Notes: generated by a model from the letters alone, not told the origin. 64,000 nucleotides of DNA from Methanothermobacter sp. MT-2 (GCA_003584625.1 AP017647.1:978603-1042602), one strand, 5' to 3'; positions 1 through 9,787 are shown, numbered from the stretch's first letter. A program made the numbers and translations.

Positions 1-323
1 ACTAGTTTTTCGGCTAATTGTTTTTTGAGTTCCATGTATTCGTCGACTGTCATGTTGATTCTTTTCAAGACCATGTCTCTGAATGGGCAGGGTTTGGATG
101 GTTTGCAGCACCATACTAGGGATCCGAAACAAGTGCCTTCACCTTCACCTAATCTTGTTTTTTTGGCGAATTCTTCTTTTATGTTCATGTATTCTTCTGG
201 GGTTAAACCTGCATCTTCTAAGGCGTATAGTATTGGGCATGGTTTGATTGGTGGGCAGCAAAAAGCTAGTGCTCTTTTGTCTCCGCCTCTGCAAACGTGT
301 GAAGGTGCATCGTCCCATCCCAC
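1..323 (-). CDS. Methanogenesis marker 9-like Cys-rich protein (partial, 3' end off window)
   Basis: This gene runs off the left edge of the window, so only its first ~107 codons are visible. A GTG start at 321-323 sits behind a strong AGGAGG ribosome site (complement of 331-336). The visible protein carries two copies of a cysteine pattern, CCPPIKPCP and CCKPSKPCP, each followed by an acidic stretch containing EEYM or DEYM, plus an early Cys in SHVCRGG. Paired CC-x4-C motifs of this kind are what I recall for the putative methanogenesis marker 9 domain, which occurs only in methanogens and has no proven function. It lies 30 bp downstream of atwA on the same strand, which fits a methanogenesis-related role. 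The family name is from memory and moderately sure; the gene itself is solid. Confidence 0.6.
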   Translation of the reverse strand, partial: MGWDDAPSHVCRGGDKRALAFCCPPIKPCPILYALEDAGLTPEEYMNIKEEFAKKTRLGEGEGTCFGSLVWCCKPSKPCPFRDMVLKRINMTVDEYMELKKQLAEKL

Positions 324-353
324 TGGTAGTCCTCCTAGAAAAGTAAAAGTTTA

Positions 354-1949
354 TTATTCTTCTGTTAGCATTTTTTCTTTTTCGGGTGGTGTGAGTTCTG
401 TGACTATTTCTCTTGGATCTCCTGTTTTGATTATTTTACCGGCTCTCATTAGGGATGCTCTGTCACATACGTCGAGTACAAAATCCATGTCGTGTGATAT
501 TACGAGGAATGTCTGGTTTAATTCTTCTCTCGCCTTTATTATGGAATCTGCAACATGGACCCTTGTTATAGGATCCATGGTACCTGTAGGCTCGTCTAAG
601 ATAACTATCTTAGGTTCTTTGATGAGTACTTGTGCTATGGCGACCCTGTGACGTTCCCCACCACTTAATTCATCTGGGAATTTTTCTAATAGGCTATTTG
701 CATATGTTTCGTCGAATCCCACAGCCTTTAGGACGTATAGTGCTTTCATTTTAGCGAATTCAGCTGGTAGTTCCAAGCTTATGGCTTCTGTGAGGTTGCC
801 TAGGACTGTTCTGTGGGGGTATAGGCTGTATTCTTGGTGTAGTATGCCAAGGTATGGTGTTACTCTTCCACGTCCCAAGGGCCCTTTTTCTGTCATGTCA
901 ATCCAGTCATCTCCGAGTCTGACGCATACTTCTCCGCCGCTGGGTTCTGTTAAACCGAATAGTATTCTTGATAGGGTTGTTTTACCAGCTCCACTTAAGC
1001 CTACAACTCCGAATATTTCACCTTCATAGACTGTTAGGTCCACGCCATCAACTGCTTTTACAACCCCACGATCTATGGAATAATAGTGTTTTTTAACATT
1101 TCGCATGATTATTAGCGGTTCCGCAACCTCATACTCTTTTACTCTTTCCGGGACTGGTACTTGTTCCATGAATTTGGCCACTATATCCTCTGGGTCTCCT
1201 TCTTCTACTATTTCGCCTTTGTCGAGCCATATTAGGTGGTCTGAGAGATCTTTTATGACTTCTGGCCAGTGTGATGTTATGACCATTGTTATGCCTTTTT
1301 CTTTCACTCCTTCTATGAGTGCATCGTGTACGAGTTCTGCTGTTTTTGGGTCGAGTGTTCCTGTGGGTTCATCAGCTAGGAATATCATGGGGTCCTTTGC
1401 GAGTTGTCTTGCAAGCACAACCCTCTGTTTTTCGCCTCCGCTCAAGTCTCTGGCAACGTGGGTTACCCTGTGGGTCATCTGGGCCATTTCTAATAGTTCA
1501 AGGGCTTTGTACATTTTTTCTTCATAGTCGCCTTCTTGCATTGCCCTCATTACATTGTCGATTACGGTGTCGTCTTCGTATAATGCGAATGTTCTCTGGA
1601 GCATTATCGCGCTTCTTCTTCTGATTGCGTTGAATATTTCCTTGTCAGCGTTCCAGAAGTCGACATCCTTTAATTCTAGTGTGGCGCCACATTTGCATTT
1701 TTGGCCTTGATAGGATGGTGGTTCGACATGTAGACATTCTGGGCAGATTGCGATTGTGTATATGACTTTTCCTTTTTCTGGTTCGTAGTCTTTCATGCCA
1801 CGTAGCATGTTGATTAGTACTGATTTCCCAGCACCACTTCTACCTAGAATACCAAGCACTGTACCCTCTTCTATCTTTATATTAAGGTTCTTGATGGCGC
1901 TTATTCCCTTGAAGGTTTTCGTAACGTTTTCTAGTGTTATAAAAGCCAT
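354..1949 (-). CDS. atwA: Methyl-coenzyme M reductase activation component A2 (AtwA), double ABC ATPase
   Basis: 531 residues with two fused ABC ATPase modules and no membrane segments. Each module has a Walker A (GRSGAGKS near residue 36, GLSGAGKT near 320) and a signature (LSGGEKQR and LSGGERHR). Between Walker A and signature of the first module is a small Cys cluster (C69, C72, C85, C87) that probably binds metal; it is typical of the methanogen A2 protein. A2 is a soluble ATP-binding factor needed for reductive activation of the Ni-F430 of methyl-CoM reductase. The start lies behind GGTGATTCC-like sequence. The gene shares its strand with the marker-9-like gene just downstream. Generic ABC ATPases would lack the Cys insert, so confidence is high. 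Confidence 0.9.
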   Translation of the reverse strand: MAFITLENVTKTFKGISAIKNLNIKIEEGTVLGILGRSGAGKSVLINMLRGMKDYEPEKGKVIYTIAICPECLHVEPPSYQGQKCKCGATLELKDVDFWNADKEIFNAIRRRSAIMLQRTFALYEDDTVIDNVMRAMQEGDYEEKMYKALELLEMAQMTHRVTHVARDLSGGEKQRVVLARQLAKDPMIFLADEPTGTLDPKTAELVHDALIEGVKEKGITMVITSHWPEVIKDLSDHLIWLDKGEIVEEGDPEDIVAKFMEQVPVPERVKEYEVAEPLIIMRNVKKHYYSIDRGVVKAVDGVDLTVYEGEIFGVVGLSGAGKTTLSRILFGLTEPSGGEVCVRLGDDWIDMTEKGPLGRGRVTPYLGILHQEYSLYPHRTVLGNLTEAISLELPAEFAKMKALYVLKAVGFDETYANSLLEKFPDELSGGERHRVAIAQVLIKEPKIVILDEPTGTMDPITRVHVADSIIKAREELNQTFLVISHDMDFVLDVCDRASLMRAGKIIKTGDPREIVTELTPPEKEKMLTEE

Positions 1950-2057
1950 GGAATCACCCTCTTCTTATACGATTGGATGGGTAAGTATGATGGTTTAATT
2001 ATATTAAATATTAAGTTTATATTAAAAGTTTCTAGAGTAATATCATAAGATTTTTAT

Positions 2058-2795
2058 TTATAATAATGATAGGTCAAATGATAATCCTCCATTCATAGCC
2101 GCTCTTGCAATGGATATGGCATCTGCACCAGCATTTAACATTCTTCTCGCAGACTTTAAATCTCTTATAGAATTGTTACCGATGAGAGTGGCCTTTTCTA
2201 TTATATTGCTCGTCTTTTTTATTAGTTTGAAATCTGCACTGTCAAAGCCGGGTTTCATAGCATCTAAATGAATATAATCTACTCCAATATCATCTAAAAC
2301 CTTGAAGACTCCAACTTCATCAACACCTGGAACATTACCCCTTATTTTAACTGAAACTTTTGAATCTGATTTTTTCACAACTTCCCTTACGAAATCCTCT
2401 AATCTAGGTAAATCCATTAAAAGGGTTTGGCCGCAGCCAATACTTGTAAGTTCCCTTTGACGACAATGGGCGTTTATCTCCACCACATCAACTTCACTTA
2501 TCTTCGAAATTTTTATAATAGGATCTGGCGAAACCGCCCTTAAATTAACAGACACTAGAACATCTGTTTTGTCTTTTATCAAAGAGGCCTCTTTTCGGAT
2601 TATCTGGGGGAGTTCATCGGCTTCAAAATCGAATTCTAGCCTGCCTCTTTCTATTATTTTCTTGGCGGCTTTTACTGTGGGTGTATCAGCATTATAGCCT
2701 CCTAGGGTTACCATGTTAAAACCATAGGGTATGAGTTTGAGGCAGAATCTTGCATTGGAAATCCCGGCCATTGGGGCTAGTACTTTAAGGGTCAT
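2058..2795 (-). CDS. Dus-like TIM-barrel protein, MJ0144 family
   Basis: 245 residues. It begins like a dihydrouridine synthase/dihydroorotate dehydrogenase-type flavin barrel (LAPMAGISNARF) and has the central segment VEINAHCRQRE, then VKIRGNVPG and, near the C terminus, GADAISIARAAMNGG, which is the phosphate-binding end of the barrel. It is shorter than true tRNA-dihydrouridine synthases (about 310 or more residues) and lacks their C-terminal helical tRNA-binding domain. The archaeal MJ0144 family fits this size. It is 3 bp downstream of gch3 and so probably co-transcribed with the F420/flavin genes, as the MJ0144-MJ0145 naming in Methanocaldococcus also suggests. Substrate unknown. Confidence 0.75.
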   Translation of the reverse strand: MTLKVLAPMAGISNARFCLKLIPYGFNMVTLGGYNADTPTVKAAKKIIERGRLEFDFEADELPQIIRKEASLIKDKTDVLVSVNLRAVSPDPIIKISKISEVDVVEINAHCRQRELTSIGCGQTLLMDLPRLEDFVREVVKKSDSKVSVKIRGNVPGVDEVGVFKVLDDIGVDYIHLDAMKPGFDSADFKLIKKTSNIIEKATLIGNNSIRDLKSARRMLNAGADAISIARAAMNGGLSFDLSLL

Positions 2796-2798
2796 TGA

Positions 2799-3554
2799 TC
2801 ATTCCTTCATGAGATGTACTAGGTCGTAGGTGAAACCGCCTCTTATCTCTTCAAGAGCCAAGTCTGCTAGGTTGGCGGCTTTCTCGGCTGTTGGAGCTTT
2901 ACCGATACCCGCCTTTAATGCGATGTTTATTTCATCATCTATTTCATTTATGATTTTGAGCAAGCCTTCTGGTTCAAGGCCATTACAGGGTGACATGAAA
3001 TTGTCTCCACCTATGAAAAATAGGAGTGAACCTTTTTTGATTAGTTTTTTCATTAAAAAGTGTTGGACCCGGTTAACTACAAAGGAGGTGTCATAGGCTG
3101 GCATGGTATCAGTGAGGGTTTCTGTTATACCATTGATATCAATGTGAGCTATCTGCACAAAACCTTTCTCTGCATCTGCTAATTCGTCAATTGCGAGCGC
3201 TTCTTTCCTTTCTTCGGATTGTGCGCCGCCATATTTTTGAAGAGCTCTTGTAGCGTTCCTTTGCGCGTCATAGGGTGTTTGTGCTGCTCCAACCCCCATA
3301 CTCACTGTTATAGGGTATCTGTTTCCTATGGATTCTTGTATTCTCAGATGGTCTTCCATGTCCATGCCATTGCTTATTGCGAGCATGTTATCGAATCTCA
3401 TGAAAAATAGTAGTCCTTGTTTTGCGGCGAATTGTCGTTGGAGATCAGCGTAAAGTTCAGCTTGTAATATTTGGAGGTCTGATTCTCGCCTGGGAGTGGG
3501 GGTTACGGTCCATGGACCATAATTATCTATTTGGATTAGGGTCATTTGAATCAT
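2799..3554 (-). CDS. gch3: GTP cyclohydrolase III
   Basis: 251 residues. Archaeal GTP cyclohydrolase III opens the guanine ring of GTP to give the formylamino-pyrimidine used for riboflavin and the deazaflavin of F420. Recognisable features are the N terminus [11 protein letters not shown] and two related halves resembling nucleotide-cyclase palm domains, the first with [12 protein letters not shown] and the second with [14 protein letters not shown]. The GGDNF element matches the metal-binding site of this family. The start at 3554 has GGTGA six bases upstream; a second ATG at 3545 is possible. It overlaps the end of cofD by 4 bp, so the two are translationally coupled. Confidence 0.92.
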   Translation of the reverse strand: MIQMTLIQIDNYGPWTVTPTPRRESDLQILQAELYADLQRQFAAKQGLLFFMRFDNMLAISNGMDMEDHLRIQESIGNRYPITVSMGVGAAQTPYDAQRNATRALQKYGGAQSEERKEALAIDELADAEKGFVQIAHIDINGITETLTDTMPAYDTSFVVNRVQHFLMKKLIKKGSLLFFIGGDNFMSPCNGLEPEGLLKIINEIDDEINIALKAGIGKAPTAEKAANLADLALEEIRGGFTYDLVHLMKE

Positions 3555-4456
3555 ACTATTTCACCTAAAATTATTCTAGCCAACCTTATTTTGTCCTTGA
3601 AATTTTTCATGTTGGTGTTTGTTATAATAACCTCTTTTATTAGTTTTTCTATTTCCTCTTCTAAATAGAAATCTTTTTCATCAATTACAAATTTGTCCAG
3701 AAAATCGGCATAGATATGACAAACCCCTAAAGAAGATGCTTCATATCCCAGCGCCTTCATGAATTTAGCTGCCGGGCCACTGAAGGGCATTCCACCAGCA
3801 ATCGGGGATACGGCAACCACATAAACTTTTTCCAGGGCTTTTTTAATGCCTTTTGTTGAGATTATTGGACCGATGGAAGTTATGGGGTTAGATGGTCCTA
3901 TAACAACCATCCTAGAATCCTTTATAGCATCTATTACGCCAGGTGCCGGGTTCACAGTATTATATTGGATGTCTATGACCTTTGGTTCGGATTTTTCCTT
4001 GACTAGGAATTGATGGAAGCTCATCGGCCCGTTTTCAGTGATTATCTTTATATTGGATGGTTCATTGCTCATTGGTATTATCCTTGACTTGATGCCGAGG
4101 GCCTTTCTCTGAATATCAACAGCCTCTGAGAGAGTATGATCCTTTAGTAGGAGTGTTTTCTGGATTTTAAATGCACGATCTTTGTCACCTATCCTTAAAA
4201 GTTCCGGGCATCCGAGTTTCTTTAACATTTTATGGGTGATGAATGTATCATTTTTTATACCATACCATGTATCCTCGTTTATGAGATCTGCTAGAGTGTA
4301 AAGGACTGTGTCCACGTCGGGTGCAACATATAAGCCTGAAAAATAGTCATTTTCAACAGTATTAACGATAACTGTGATCTTGGATGGTTTGATAATCTCT
4401 TTCATGCCCTGGAGGAGTTTGGGCGTTCCTGTACCCCCAGATAATACTGTTATCAT
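3551..4456 (-). CDS. cofD: 2-phospho-L-lactate transferase (CofD)
   Basis: 301 residues. CofD transfers the phospholactyl moiety from its guanylylated form (LPPG) to the deazaflavin Fo, giving F420-0. The N terminus [14 protein letters not shown] is the family's glycine-rich substrate-binding loop; [27 protein letters not shown] and [15 protein letters not shown] are also characteristic. It follows cofE by 14 bp and overlaps gch3 by 4 bp, so one operon makes the F420 precursor, transfers the side chain and adds glutamates. Length matches the family. Confidence 0.95.
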   Translation of the reverse strand: MITVLSGGTGTPKLLQGMKEIIKPSKITVIVNTVENDYFSGLYVAPDVDTVLYTLADLINEDTWYGIKNDTFITHKMLKKLGCPELLRIGDKDRAFKIQKTLLLKDHTLSEAVDIQRKALGIKSRIIPMSNEPSNIKIITENGPMSFHQFLVKEKSEPKVIDIQYNTVNPAPGVIDAIKDSRMVVIGPSNPITSIGPIISTKGIKKALEKVYVVAVSPIAGGMPFSGPAAKFMKALGYEASSLGVCHIYADFLDKFVIDEKDFYLEEEIEKLIKEVIITNTNMKNFKDKIRLARIILGEIV

Positions 4457-4470
4457 CTAAGTTCACCTTT

Positions 4471-5226
4471 TCAGCGGAAAACATCTAATTCTTTTGGTCT
4501 TAACAGGTCCTTGGAGGTTCCTTCACCTTTTAGATGATCATGGGGATATCCTCTTATTATAACGATGGGTATGCCCTCGTTTGCTTGCCCCATTACCATG
4601 GAGGCTGCTGAGGCTAACTCATCAGCAACCGCAATCTTTGTCGTTTTAAGACTTTTACCATAAAGGTCTGTTTCCCCTCTTCTATCCCAGATGGGTTTTA
4701 TGCCTGAAACACCCACAGCAACGCCAACAGCACCTTCCCTGAAAGGACGTCCTTGGGTATCAGCTATTATGATACTAACATTTTTTCCTAATTTGTCTAT
4801 TAGGGAAAGTCTTATGTTCTCTGCGGTGGTGTCAGGGTCATCGGGTAGGGGTGTTGCCATTCCATTTCCAACATTTGATTCGTCTATACCAGCGTTGGCA
4901 CATATAAAACCATGTTTTGTCTCTGAGATGATGAAATCATGTCCCACTTTTATTATCTTCTTTGACTCTCTAAGTATGGCTTCAACTAATCTGGGATCTT
5001 TACCGGTCTGTTCAGCCAATCTTTTAGCTTTTAATCCGGGTTTCATCCTCTTAAGGTTTATTGTGTTCCCTTCGGCCTTTGATACTATGGTTTCTGCGAT
5101 AACAATAATATCTCCATCTTCAATTTCTAAAGATTCCCTTTCAGAGGCTTCGATTATAATATCTGCTAGATCGTCACCTTCTTTTATCAGGGGGATGGTG
5201 GAAAATCCTATGAGTTTTATCTCCAA
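4471..5226 (-). CDS. cofE: Coenzyme F420:L-glutamate ligase (CofE)
   Basis: 251 residues, the size of archaeal stand-alone CofE. This GTP-dependent ligase adds glutamate residues to F420-0. Visible hallmarks: the N terminus GFSTIPLIKEGDDL, the stretch HGFICANAGIDESN, and DTQGRPFREGAVGVA, the phosphate/metal-binding region. The start is TTG at 5226 with a GGTG ribosome site about seven bases away; no ATG is better placed. It is the first gene of a minus-strand F420 cluster. The TATA-like stretch ATTATAT near 5247-5255 (reading minus) may be the promoter. Confidence 0.95.
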   Translation of the reverse strand: MEIKLIGFSTIPLIKEGDDLADIIIEASERESLEIEDGDIIVIAETIVSKAEGNTINLKRMKPGLKAKRLAEQTGKDPRLVEAILRESKKIIKVGHDFIISETKHGFICANAGIDESNVGNGMATPLPDDPDTTAENIRLSLIDKLGKNVSIIIADTQGRPFREGAVGVAVGVSGIKPIWDRRGETDLYGKSLKTTKIAVADELASAASMVMGQANEGIPIVIIRGYPHDHLKGEGTSKDLLRPKELDVFR

Positions 5227-5493
5227 TTATAGCACCTTCAAGATGATATAATGTTTGGTGAGTGGATTATCCTTACAAGTGTGTTAGGGTTTCGTGGAGA
5301 CTTGTTATTTCAATCCTGGGGGGTCATAAAAGCATTTTTTTATCCACAAGTCTTTGGTGTGTGGGGGCTGTGCTAAATTCCCCCTATGTTTGTTGTAGTT
5401 TTTCTTGTCTGCTTTCCAGCACATTTTTTTGGGCAAGTCTGTCTTTTCAAGAGTATGAGGAATTTGTGTGGGGGGTGTTTTGCAAGATTTGGC
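5227..5493. other. Intergenic region between purO end and cofE start
   Basis: 267 bp without a supportable gene. The right part receives the 3' end of the purO operon; the left part probably carries the cofE promoter. It contains several T tracts and C- or G-runs (for example around 5316-5323 and 5473-5480), but no clear tRNA, box C/D or hairpin terminator. A plus-strand open frame at 5262-5507 has no ribosome site and a Phe/Cys/Ser-rich composition typical of chance frames, so it was not called. Confidence 0.5.
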
Positions 5494-6099
5494 TTAAATT
5501 GAACTAAGTTGCCATTTTCCTTTCTTGTTAAAGGCTGCTGCTGCGGTTACTGGATGGGTGAATTTGGAAAATTCGCCTTCACCCATTATATATTTGGCTG
5601 CTTCATCTGCATTTTCCGCTTTAAATTTGACTTTTTGGGGTGTTGTATGCTCATATGTGGATATATAGTATGCGCTTCCCTTGGGTACTCTTTGTACTTG
5701 GAGGTCATGGTGGGTTACTATCCCTATATGGCCTTTACCATCGCTTCTTATGGCGCCGGCTATCCGTGGAGTGTTGAGTTCGTCCTTTTCATAATCCATT
5801 GTTAGTAGGGATAGTGCTATCGCATCTCTTATGTTCATGCCTAGGCTTATTTTATCAGCTATCACGTCTGTGTGCGAACCATTGGATACTATTACTGTAT
5901 CATCAACTATTTTTATGCAATTGTATGCAATGTAGGGGTTTTTAAAGACGTCGGTTTCGTGGCCTTCCTTTGGGACTATGGCTATTCTGTCTTCAAATTT
6001 TTTCGCGATCCTATTGGGAAATGATCTGCTCGACACTCTATAAGCAGCGAACACAGTATTATTGCTGCTTCCAACAGCTAATATTCTGCCAAGATACAT
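5494..6099 (-). CDS. purO: IMP cyclohydrolase, archaeal type (PurO)
   Basis: 201 residues. PurO closes the ring of FAICAR to form IMP, the last step of purine synthesis in many archaea that lack the bifunctional PurH. The N terminus [20 protein letters not shown] and [11 protein letters not shown] are typical, as is [14 protein letters not shown]. The start is preceded by GGTGATG. It is the last gene of a probable minus-strand operon that begins near 9720; the 16-bp gap to exbD supports co-transcription, although the functional link is not obvious. Confidence 0.93.
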   Translation of the reverse strand: MYLGRILAVGSSNNTVFAAYRVSSRSFPNRIAKKFEDRIAIVPKEGHETDVFKNPYIAYNCIKIVDDTVIVSNGSHTDVIADKISLGMNIRDAIALSLLTMDYEKDELNTPRIAGAIRSDGKGHIGIVTHHDLQVQRVPKGSAYYISTYEHTTPQKVKFKAENADEAAKYIMGEGEFSKFTHPVTAAAAFNKKGKWQLSSI

Positions 6100-6115
6100 T
6101 TTTCATCACCTAATA

Positions 6116-6511
6116 TTAGGTTGGACTCTTAACGGCTTTATCTGCTGGGAAACCTGGTGGTGTTTGTATGATTATAAGACCTTCTCTTGGTTTTATTATT
6201 ATTTCACCTTCATCTAATACGCGCGTGTGAACTGCTATTGCACTGTTTTTTATGTACTCTGATTTGTCCATACCATTAACTGTAACCTTTTTCAGCCCCG
6301 CTACGGGGATTAGATAATATTCTGAGGGTCCTAGGCTTTCGCTCGGCTCTGGTTTGCCTGATGGGGATCCTCCTTCATTAGTTCCGTGAAATGTGCTTGT
6401 GATAACGAGGAAAATGAGGAGTGTGAATAGTATGTCTATAAATGGGACTAGGTTGAAGCGTGGGTTGGTTCCTTTGATTTTTCTTTTATATCTTTCAATG
6501 TCGATGGCCAA
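6116..6511 (-). CDS. exbD: ExbD/TolR-family biopolymer transport protein
   Basis: 131 residues. A short cytoplasmic N terminus is followed by one membrane helix (FNLVPFIDILFTLLIFLVIT) with the conserved aspartate of the ExbD/TolR proton channel (FIDILF), then an extracytoplasmic domain. I chose the TTG at 6509-6511 because AGGTGG (complement of 6517-6522) lies at the right distance; a GTG at 6520 would fall inside that site. It directly follows exbB. In bacteria such pairs use proton flow to energise TonB or Tol; archaea have no known TonB, so the partner here is unknown. Confidence 0.85.
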   Translation of the reverse strand: MAIDIERYKRKIKGTNPRFNLVPFIDILFTLLIFLVITSTFHGTNEGGSPSGKPEPSESLGPSEYYLIPVAGLKKVTVNGMDKSEYIKNSAIAVHTRVLDEGEIIIKPREGLIIIQTPPGFPADKAVKSPT

Positions 6512-6520
6512 ATTTTCCAC

Positions 6521-7360
6521 CTATTGTTTTAGTTTGCTTTCGATTATATCGGCGCTTTTGTTGCATCTTTCGAGTATTATGTTGTTTATGCTCTTTTCTA
6601 GCATGCTGGGTTTGAAGGCTACTTGCATGTTTGCTTCGGGTTCGTTGATAGGTTTGACGTTAACTATGCCTTCTGATTCTCTGAGTGCTTCCATCACATT
6701 TTTGAGGTTTCCTTCTACTTTGATTTTCATGACTGCGTAGTTCCAGTTTGTCATCTTTTTTATGAGTTCTATTTTATCTATTTCAGCTTCTATTCTGCTT
6801 GATATGTATGAGTAGAATGGTAATAATACTATGGCGACTGCGAGGCCTGCTATGGTTGTTATTAGGGCTATGTAGATTCCCTGGGCCATGGCTGTGGGGT
6901 TGGCGTTGACTCCGAGGACTTTAAAGGTGTGCCATATTCCTATCACGGTACCTATGAGACCTAGGAGTGGTGAGATTTCGATTATTGTTTTGAGCGTGCC
7001 AAGGCCTCGGGTCATGTGGCTCATTTCTACGATGAAAACTCTTTCCATGGCGTCTTCGACTTCTGCCTTGTTCCTGTAGCCTATTTTGAGGGCTTCTGAG
7101 ATTATCTTTGATATTGGATTTTGGTATTGTCCTATGGCTCTGAGGGCTTCTAGTGCTCCTCCTTTTTCCATGGATTTGTTGACTATTCCTATTATCTCTG
7201 GTGTGCTGATGCGTGAGATTTTTCTTAGGTAGTATATTTTTTCTATGCCGAGTATTAGACCATATATTCCGATGATTGCTATGACGTAGGTGATTATGCC
7301 TCCGCTTTTGAACATTTCTAATATGGTTGTGATGAAATTTAGTATTGGTTCTGTGATCAA
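6521..7360 (-). CDS. exbB: MotA/TolQ/ExbB-family proton channel protein
   Basis: 279 residues, TTG start at 7360 with a run of G ahead of it. There is one N-terminal membrane helix (residues about 18-36), a cytoplasmic loop, and two further helices; the core GLIGTVIGIWHTF and the stretch TTIAGLAVAIVLLPFY match the ExbB/TolQ family. It lies 9 bp upstream of exbD. Together they should form an ion-driven stator-like complex in the cytoplasmic membrane. A C-terminal extension of about 70 residues beyond the last helix is longer than in many ExbB proteins. Confidence 0.87.
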   Translation of the reverse strand: MITEPILNFITTILEMFKSGGIITYVIAIIGIYGLILGIEKIYYLRKISRISTPEIIGIVNKSMEKGGALEALRAIGQYQNPISKIISEALKIGYRNKAEVEDAMERVFIVEMSHMTRGLGTLKTIIEISPLLGLIGTVIGIWHTFKVLGVNANPTAMAQGIYIALITTIAGLAVAIVLLPFYSYISSRIEAEIDKIELIKKMTNWNYAVMKIKVEGNLKNVMEALRESEGIVNVKPINEPEANMQVAFKPSMLEKSINNIILERCNKSADIIESKLKQ

Positions 7361-7382
7361 AGTATTAAACCCCCCACATTGT

Positions 7383-8003
7383 TTATGTTTGCATTTTTTT
7401 TATGGTGGCCCATGATTTTCTTATGAAGTCTGGTAGTTTATCGGTTTTTAGTGTGGATAGGAATTTTTTTGTGAGGGGATCGTTAGGATACCCTGAGCCG
7501 AATTCGACTTTGTATTCTTTTTTTATTTTTTCTATTTCTTTTTCTCTTTGGGTTTTGGCGATTATGGATGCTGCTGAGACTATTGGATATTTTGTGTCTG
7601 CTTTATGTTCTGCTTTGATGATTATATTTTTATTTTTTATTAATTTTCTTATTTCTTTTTCGAATCTTTTTGGTTTTATGTCTACTGAGTCTATTATTGC
7701 ATAGTCTGGTTGGCTTTTTTTGATGATATCTGCGATGGCCTTTTTTTCTATCTCGTTGAGGTTAATGCCAGTTGCGCGTAGTTTGTCTATAGTGGGTGCG
7801 TTTATCCTGGTTATATAATATTTGCTGATCTTTTTTATTTTTTTCGCGAGGTATGTGCGTTTTTTTGGTGTGAGTTTTTTGGAGTCTTTGACTTGGAGTC
7901 TTTCGAGTGTTTTTATTTTTTCTTTTGGTAGCATTACTCCGGCTATGATGAGGGGTCCTATGACCGGGCCTCTGCCGGCTTCGTCTACTCCTAGTATTTT
8001 CAT
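7383..8003 (-). CDS. rnhB: Ribonuclease HII
   Basis: 206 residues, usual size for archaeal RNase HII. It removes RNA from RNA/DNA hybrids and single ribonucleotides from DNA. The N-terminal catalytic motif GVDEAGRGPVIGPL carries the DE pair, with a further acidic residue in IIDSVD; the conserved SAASIIAKTQRE follows. It sits between mreB (12 bp upstream) and exbB in a minus-strand gene run. Its coding strand is very A-rich compared with mreB. Confidence 0.95.
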   Translation of the reverse strand: MKILGVDEAGRGPVIGPLIIAGVMLPKEKIKTLERLQVKDSKKLTPKKRTYLAKKIKKISKYYITRINAPTIDKLRATGINLNEIEKKAIADIIKKSQPDYAIIDSVDIKPKRFEKEIRKLIKNKNIIIKAEHKADTKYPIVSAASIIAKTQREKEIEKIKKEYKVEFGSGYPNDPLTKKFLSTLKTDKLPDFIRKSWATIKKMQT

Positions 8004-8015
8004 TGGATCAGCTGG

Positions 8016-9083
8016 TTATTTCATGGCTTTTAGTCTTACTTCTGGTTCTAGTGCTCTTGGTTCGGCTGCTACTATGGCAGCGCCCTTGGCTACTACGGTC
8101 ATGGGGTCGTCTGATACTTCGGCTGATATGCCTACTTCTTCGTAGATTCTTTCTTTAAGTCCTCTTAGTAGGGATGTGCCTCCTACTAGTATTGTTTTGT
8201 TGTATACTCCTGATATGAGTTCGGGTGATAGTCTTTCAAGGACTTTTGAGAGGGCTTCTATTACTTTCAGGATTACGGGTTCTGCTGCATCCGCGACTAG
8301 TTTTGAGTCTATTTCAACTTCTTTGGGTTTGTTTGTATTCATGCATTTTCCTATTACTGTGGTTTTTTCGTTTTCGAATTCGGCTTGTGAGTGGACCATG
8401 CCGACTTCGATTTTGGCCTTTTCGGCTTCGTGTAATCCGATTTCGACTTCATGTTTTTGTTTAACTAGTTCGACTATGTTTTCGTCTATGTCGTCGCCGC
8501 CAACACGTACTGTTTCAATGTCTGTTATACCTCCGAGTGATATGACGACGATGTCACTTGATCCTGCTCCGATGTCGATGACCATTGTACCTGATGCTTC
8601 TGCGATTGGTAATCCGGCGCCTATTGCTGCTGCAAGACCTTCGCTTATAACTAGTACGTACTTTATACCGGCTCTTCTGCCTATTTCTTCAACTGCGTTC
8701 CTTTCAACCTCTGAGGCGTTACCTGGTATGCCTATAACTATTCTTTCGACTGATGATATGTCACCAGCACCCATTTCTATCGCATGGATAATAAGAGCCT
8801 CTGCTTGGGCCACGCTTTCCACAACACCCTTTCTAAGGGGTCTTACAGCTATTATGTCTTCTGGTGTTCTGCCGAGCATCTTTTTCGCTTCTTCACCCAC
8901 TGCCAGGACATAGGATGGGTCGTCTTTTTTAACCGCGACCACTGATGGTATTTTATAAATGTCAAATTTATCCCCTGATGGCTTGGCTATCACAGTGTTT
9001 AACGTTCCCAGGTCTATACCAAGGGTGTCAGTTAGTGTTTTGGTCTCTTTTTCCTTTTTTTCCTTTTTTCCCAATGAAAACAT
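8016..9083 (-). CDS. mreB: MreB-like actin-family ATPase
   Basis: 355 residues. An actin/Hsp70-fold protein with phosphate-1 motif LGIDLGTLNTVIAK, connect and phosphate-2 region IDIGAGSSDIVVISLGG, and adenosine motif ILVGGTSLLRGL. It is close to bacterial MreB in length. MreB-like proteins are found in pseudomurein-walled methanogens, where a shape or wall-assembly role is plausible but not proven. Its N terminus has a Lys/Glu-rich extension (about 17 residues). AGGAGGATTAGA precedes the ATG. It overlaps no gene but is 1 bp from the unknown gene upstream, so they are coupled. Confidence 0.85.
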   Translation of the reverse strand: MFSLGKKEKKEKETKTLTDTLGIDLGTLNTVIAKPSGDKFDIYKIPSVVAVKKDDPSYVLAVGEEAKKMLGRTPEDIIAVRPLRKGVVESVAQAEALIIHAIEMGAGDISSVERIVIGIPGNASEVERNAVEEIGRRAGIKYVLVISEGLAAAIGAGLPIAEASGTMVIDIGAGSSDIVVISLGGITDIETVRVGGDDIDENIVELVKQKHEVEIGLHEAEKAKIEVGMVHSQAEFENEKTTVIGKCMNTNKPKEVEIDSKLVADAAEPVILKVIEALSKVLERLSPELISGVYNKTILVGGTSLLRGLKERIYEEVGISAEVSDDPMTVVAKGAAIVAAEPRALEPEVRLKAMK

Positions 9084-9084
9084 T

Positions 9085-9720
9085 CTAATCCTCCTTTAAA
9101 ATGTCTTTGAAATCCACAATAAATATGTTATTGTGGGTTGAGATTTCTTTTATCTTCTCTGCATCTTCCCTCATAGGGACTGATATTAGTAATGTTGTTA
9201 AAACAACATCTGTAACCTTAAATAATGGATCTATAATATCCCTTATAAACTTTGGTAACCTTGCAGTTAAGTAGACATCAGCTTCTATAAAACCTGTGGT
9301 TTTATCTTCTAATATTAAAGTGAGATTGGTTTTCTTCTTTTCTACTTCTCCAATAAATCTTTTGATGAGATTTTCTGGCGCGACAAGAAGCAGGAGATTG
9401 GGCTCGTTTTTAACATAATAAGGTGCTATCTTTAAAAAAGCCCCACCATTCTCTTTACATATGATTGAAAGATCTCTTATCTTGGTCTCATCACCATAAA
9501 GCATCATCAAATCAAACTTTTTCCTGACAAAAGCTTCTTTGACTGATACATGTTCCCTGAAGAGTATTTTAATCTTATCCTTTGATGCTATGGCCTCATA
9601 GGCCACATTGTTAATGGTATCCTCGTTACCGGCAGCAACACACCATATTTTATCTGAACTGGTGGTTGATACTTGTGCCGCTTGTCTAAGAACCTTGATC
9701 TTGCTTTCTATCATCATCAT
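9085..9720 (-). CDS. Conserved hypothetical protein upstream of mreB
   Basis: About 211 residues; not recognised. It has no signal peptide or membrane helix. It alternates predicted strands and helices (IWCVAAGN, FDLMMLYGDE, VVLTTLLISVPM, NIFIVDFKDIL), suggestive of a Rossmann-like fold. Several consecutive start codons (GTG ATG ATG ATG from 9723) make the exact start uncertain. Because it ends 1 bp before mreB and leads the operon, a role linked to MreB or to regulating the cluster is a reasonable guess only. Confidence 0.7.
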   Translation of the reverse strand: MMMIESKIKVLRQAAQVSTTSSDKIWCVAAGNEDTINNVAYEAIASKDKIKILFREHVSVKEAFVRKKFDLMMLYGDETKIRDLSIICKENGGAFLKIAPYYVKNEPNLLLLVAPENLIKRFIGEVEKKKTNLTLILEDKTTGFIEADVYLTARLPKFIRDIIDPLFKVTDVVLTTLLISVPMREDAEKIKEISTHNNIFIVDFKDILKED

Positions 9721-9787
9721 CACATCACAGTTGATTTTGGATAAGCTTAAATTATTTTGGGGATGTAGAGATTAATATCTAAGAGAC

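Noticed and set aside
25-651. 208-codon plus-strand open frame
   Set aside because: Antisense to the marker-9-like gene and atwA, which have strong family signatures; no ribosome site.
5262-5507. 81-codon plus-strand frame in the purO-cofE gap
   Set aside because: No ribosome site, overlaps the purO end, and amino-acid make-up is that of a chance frame.
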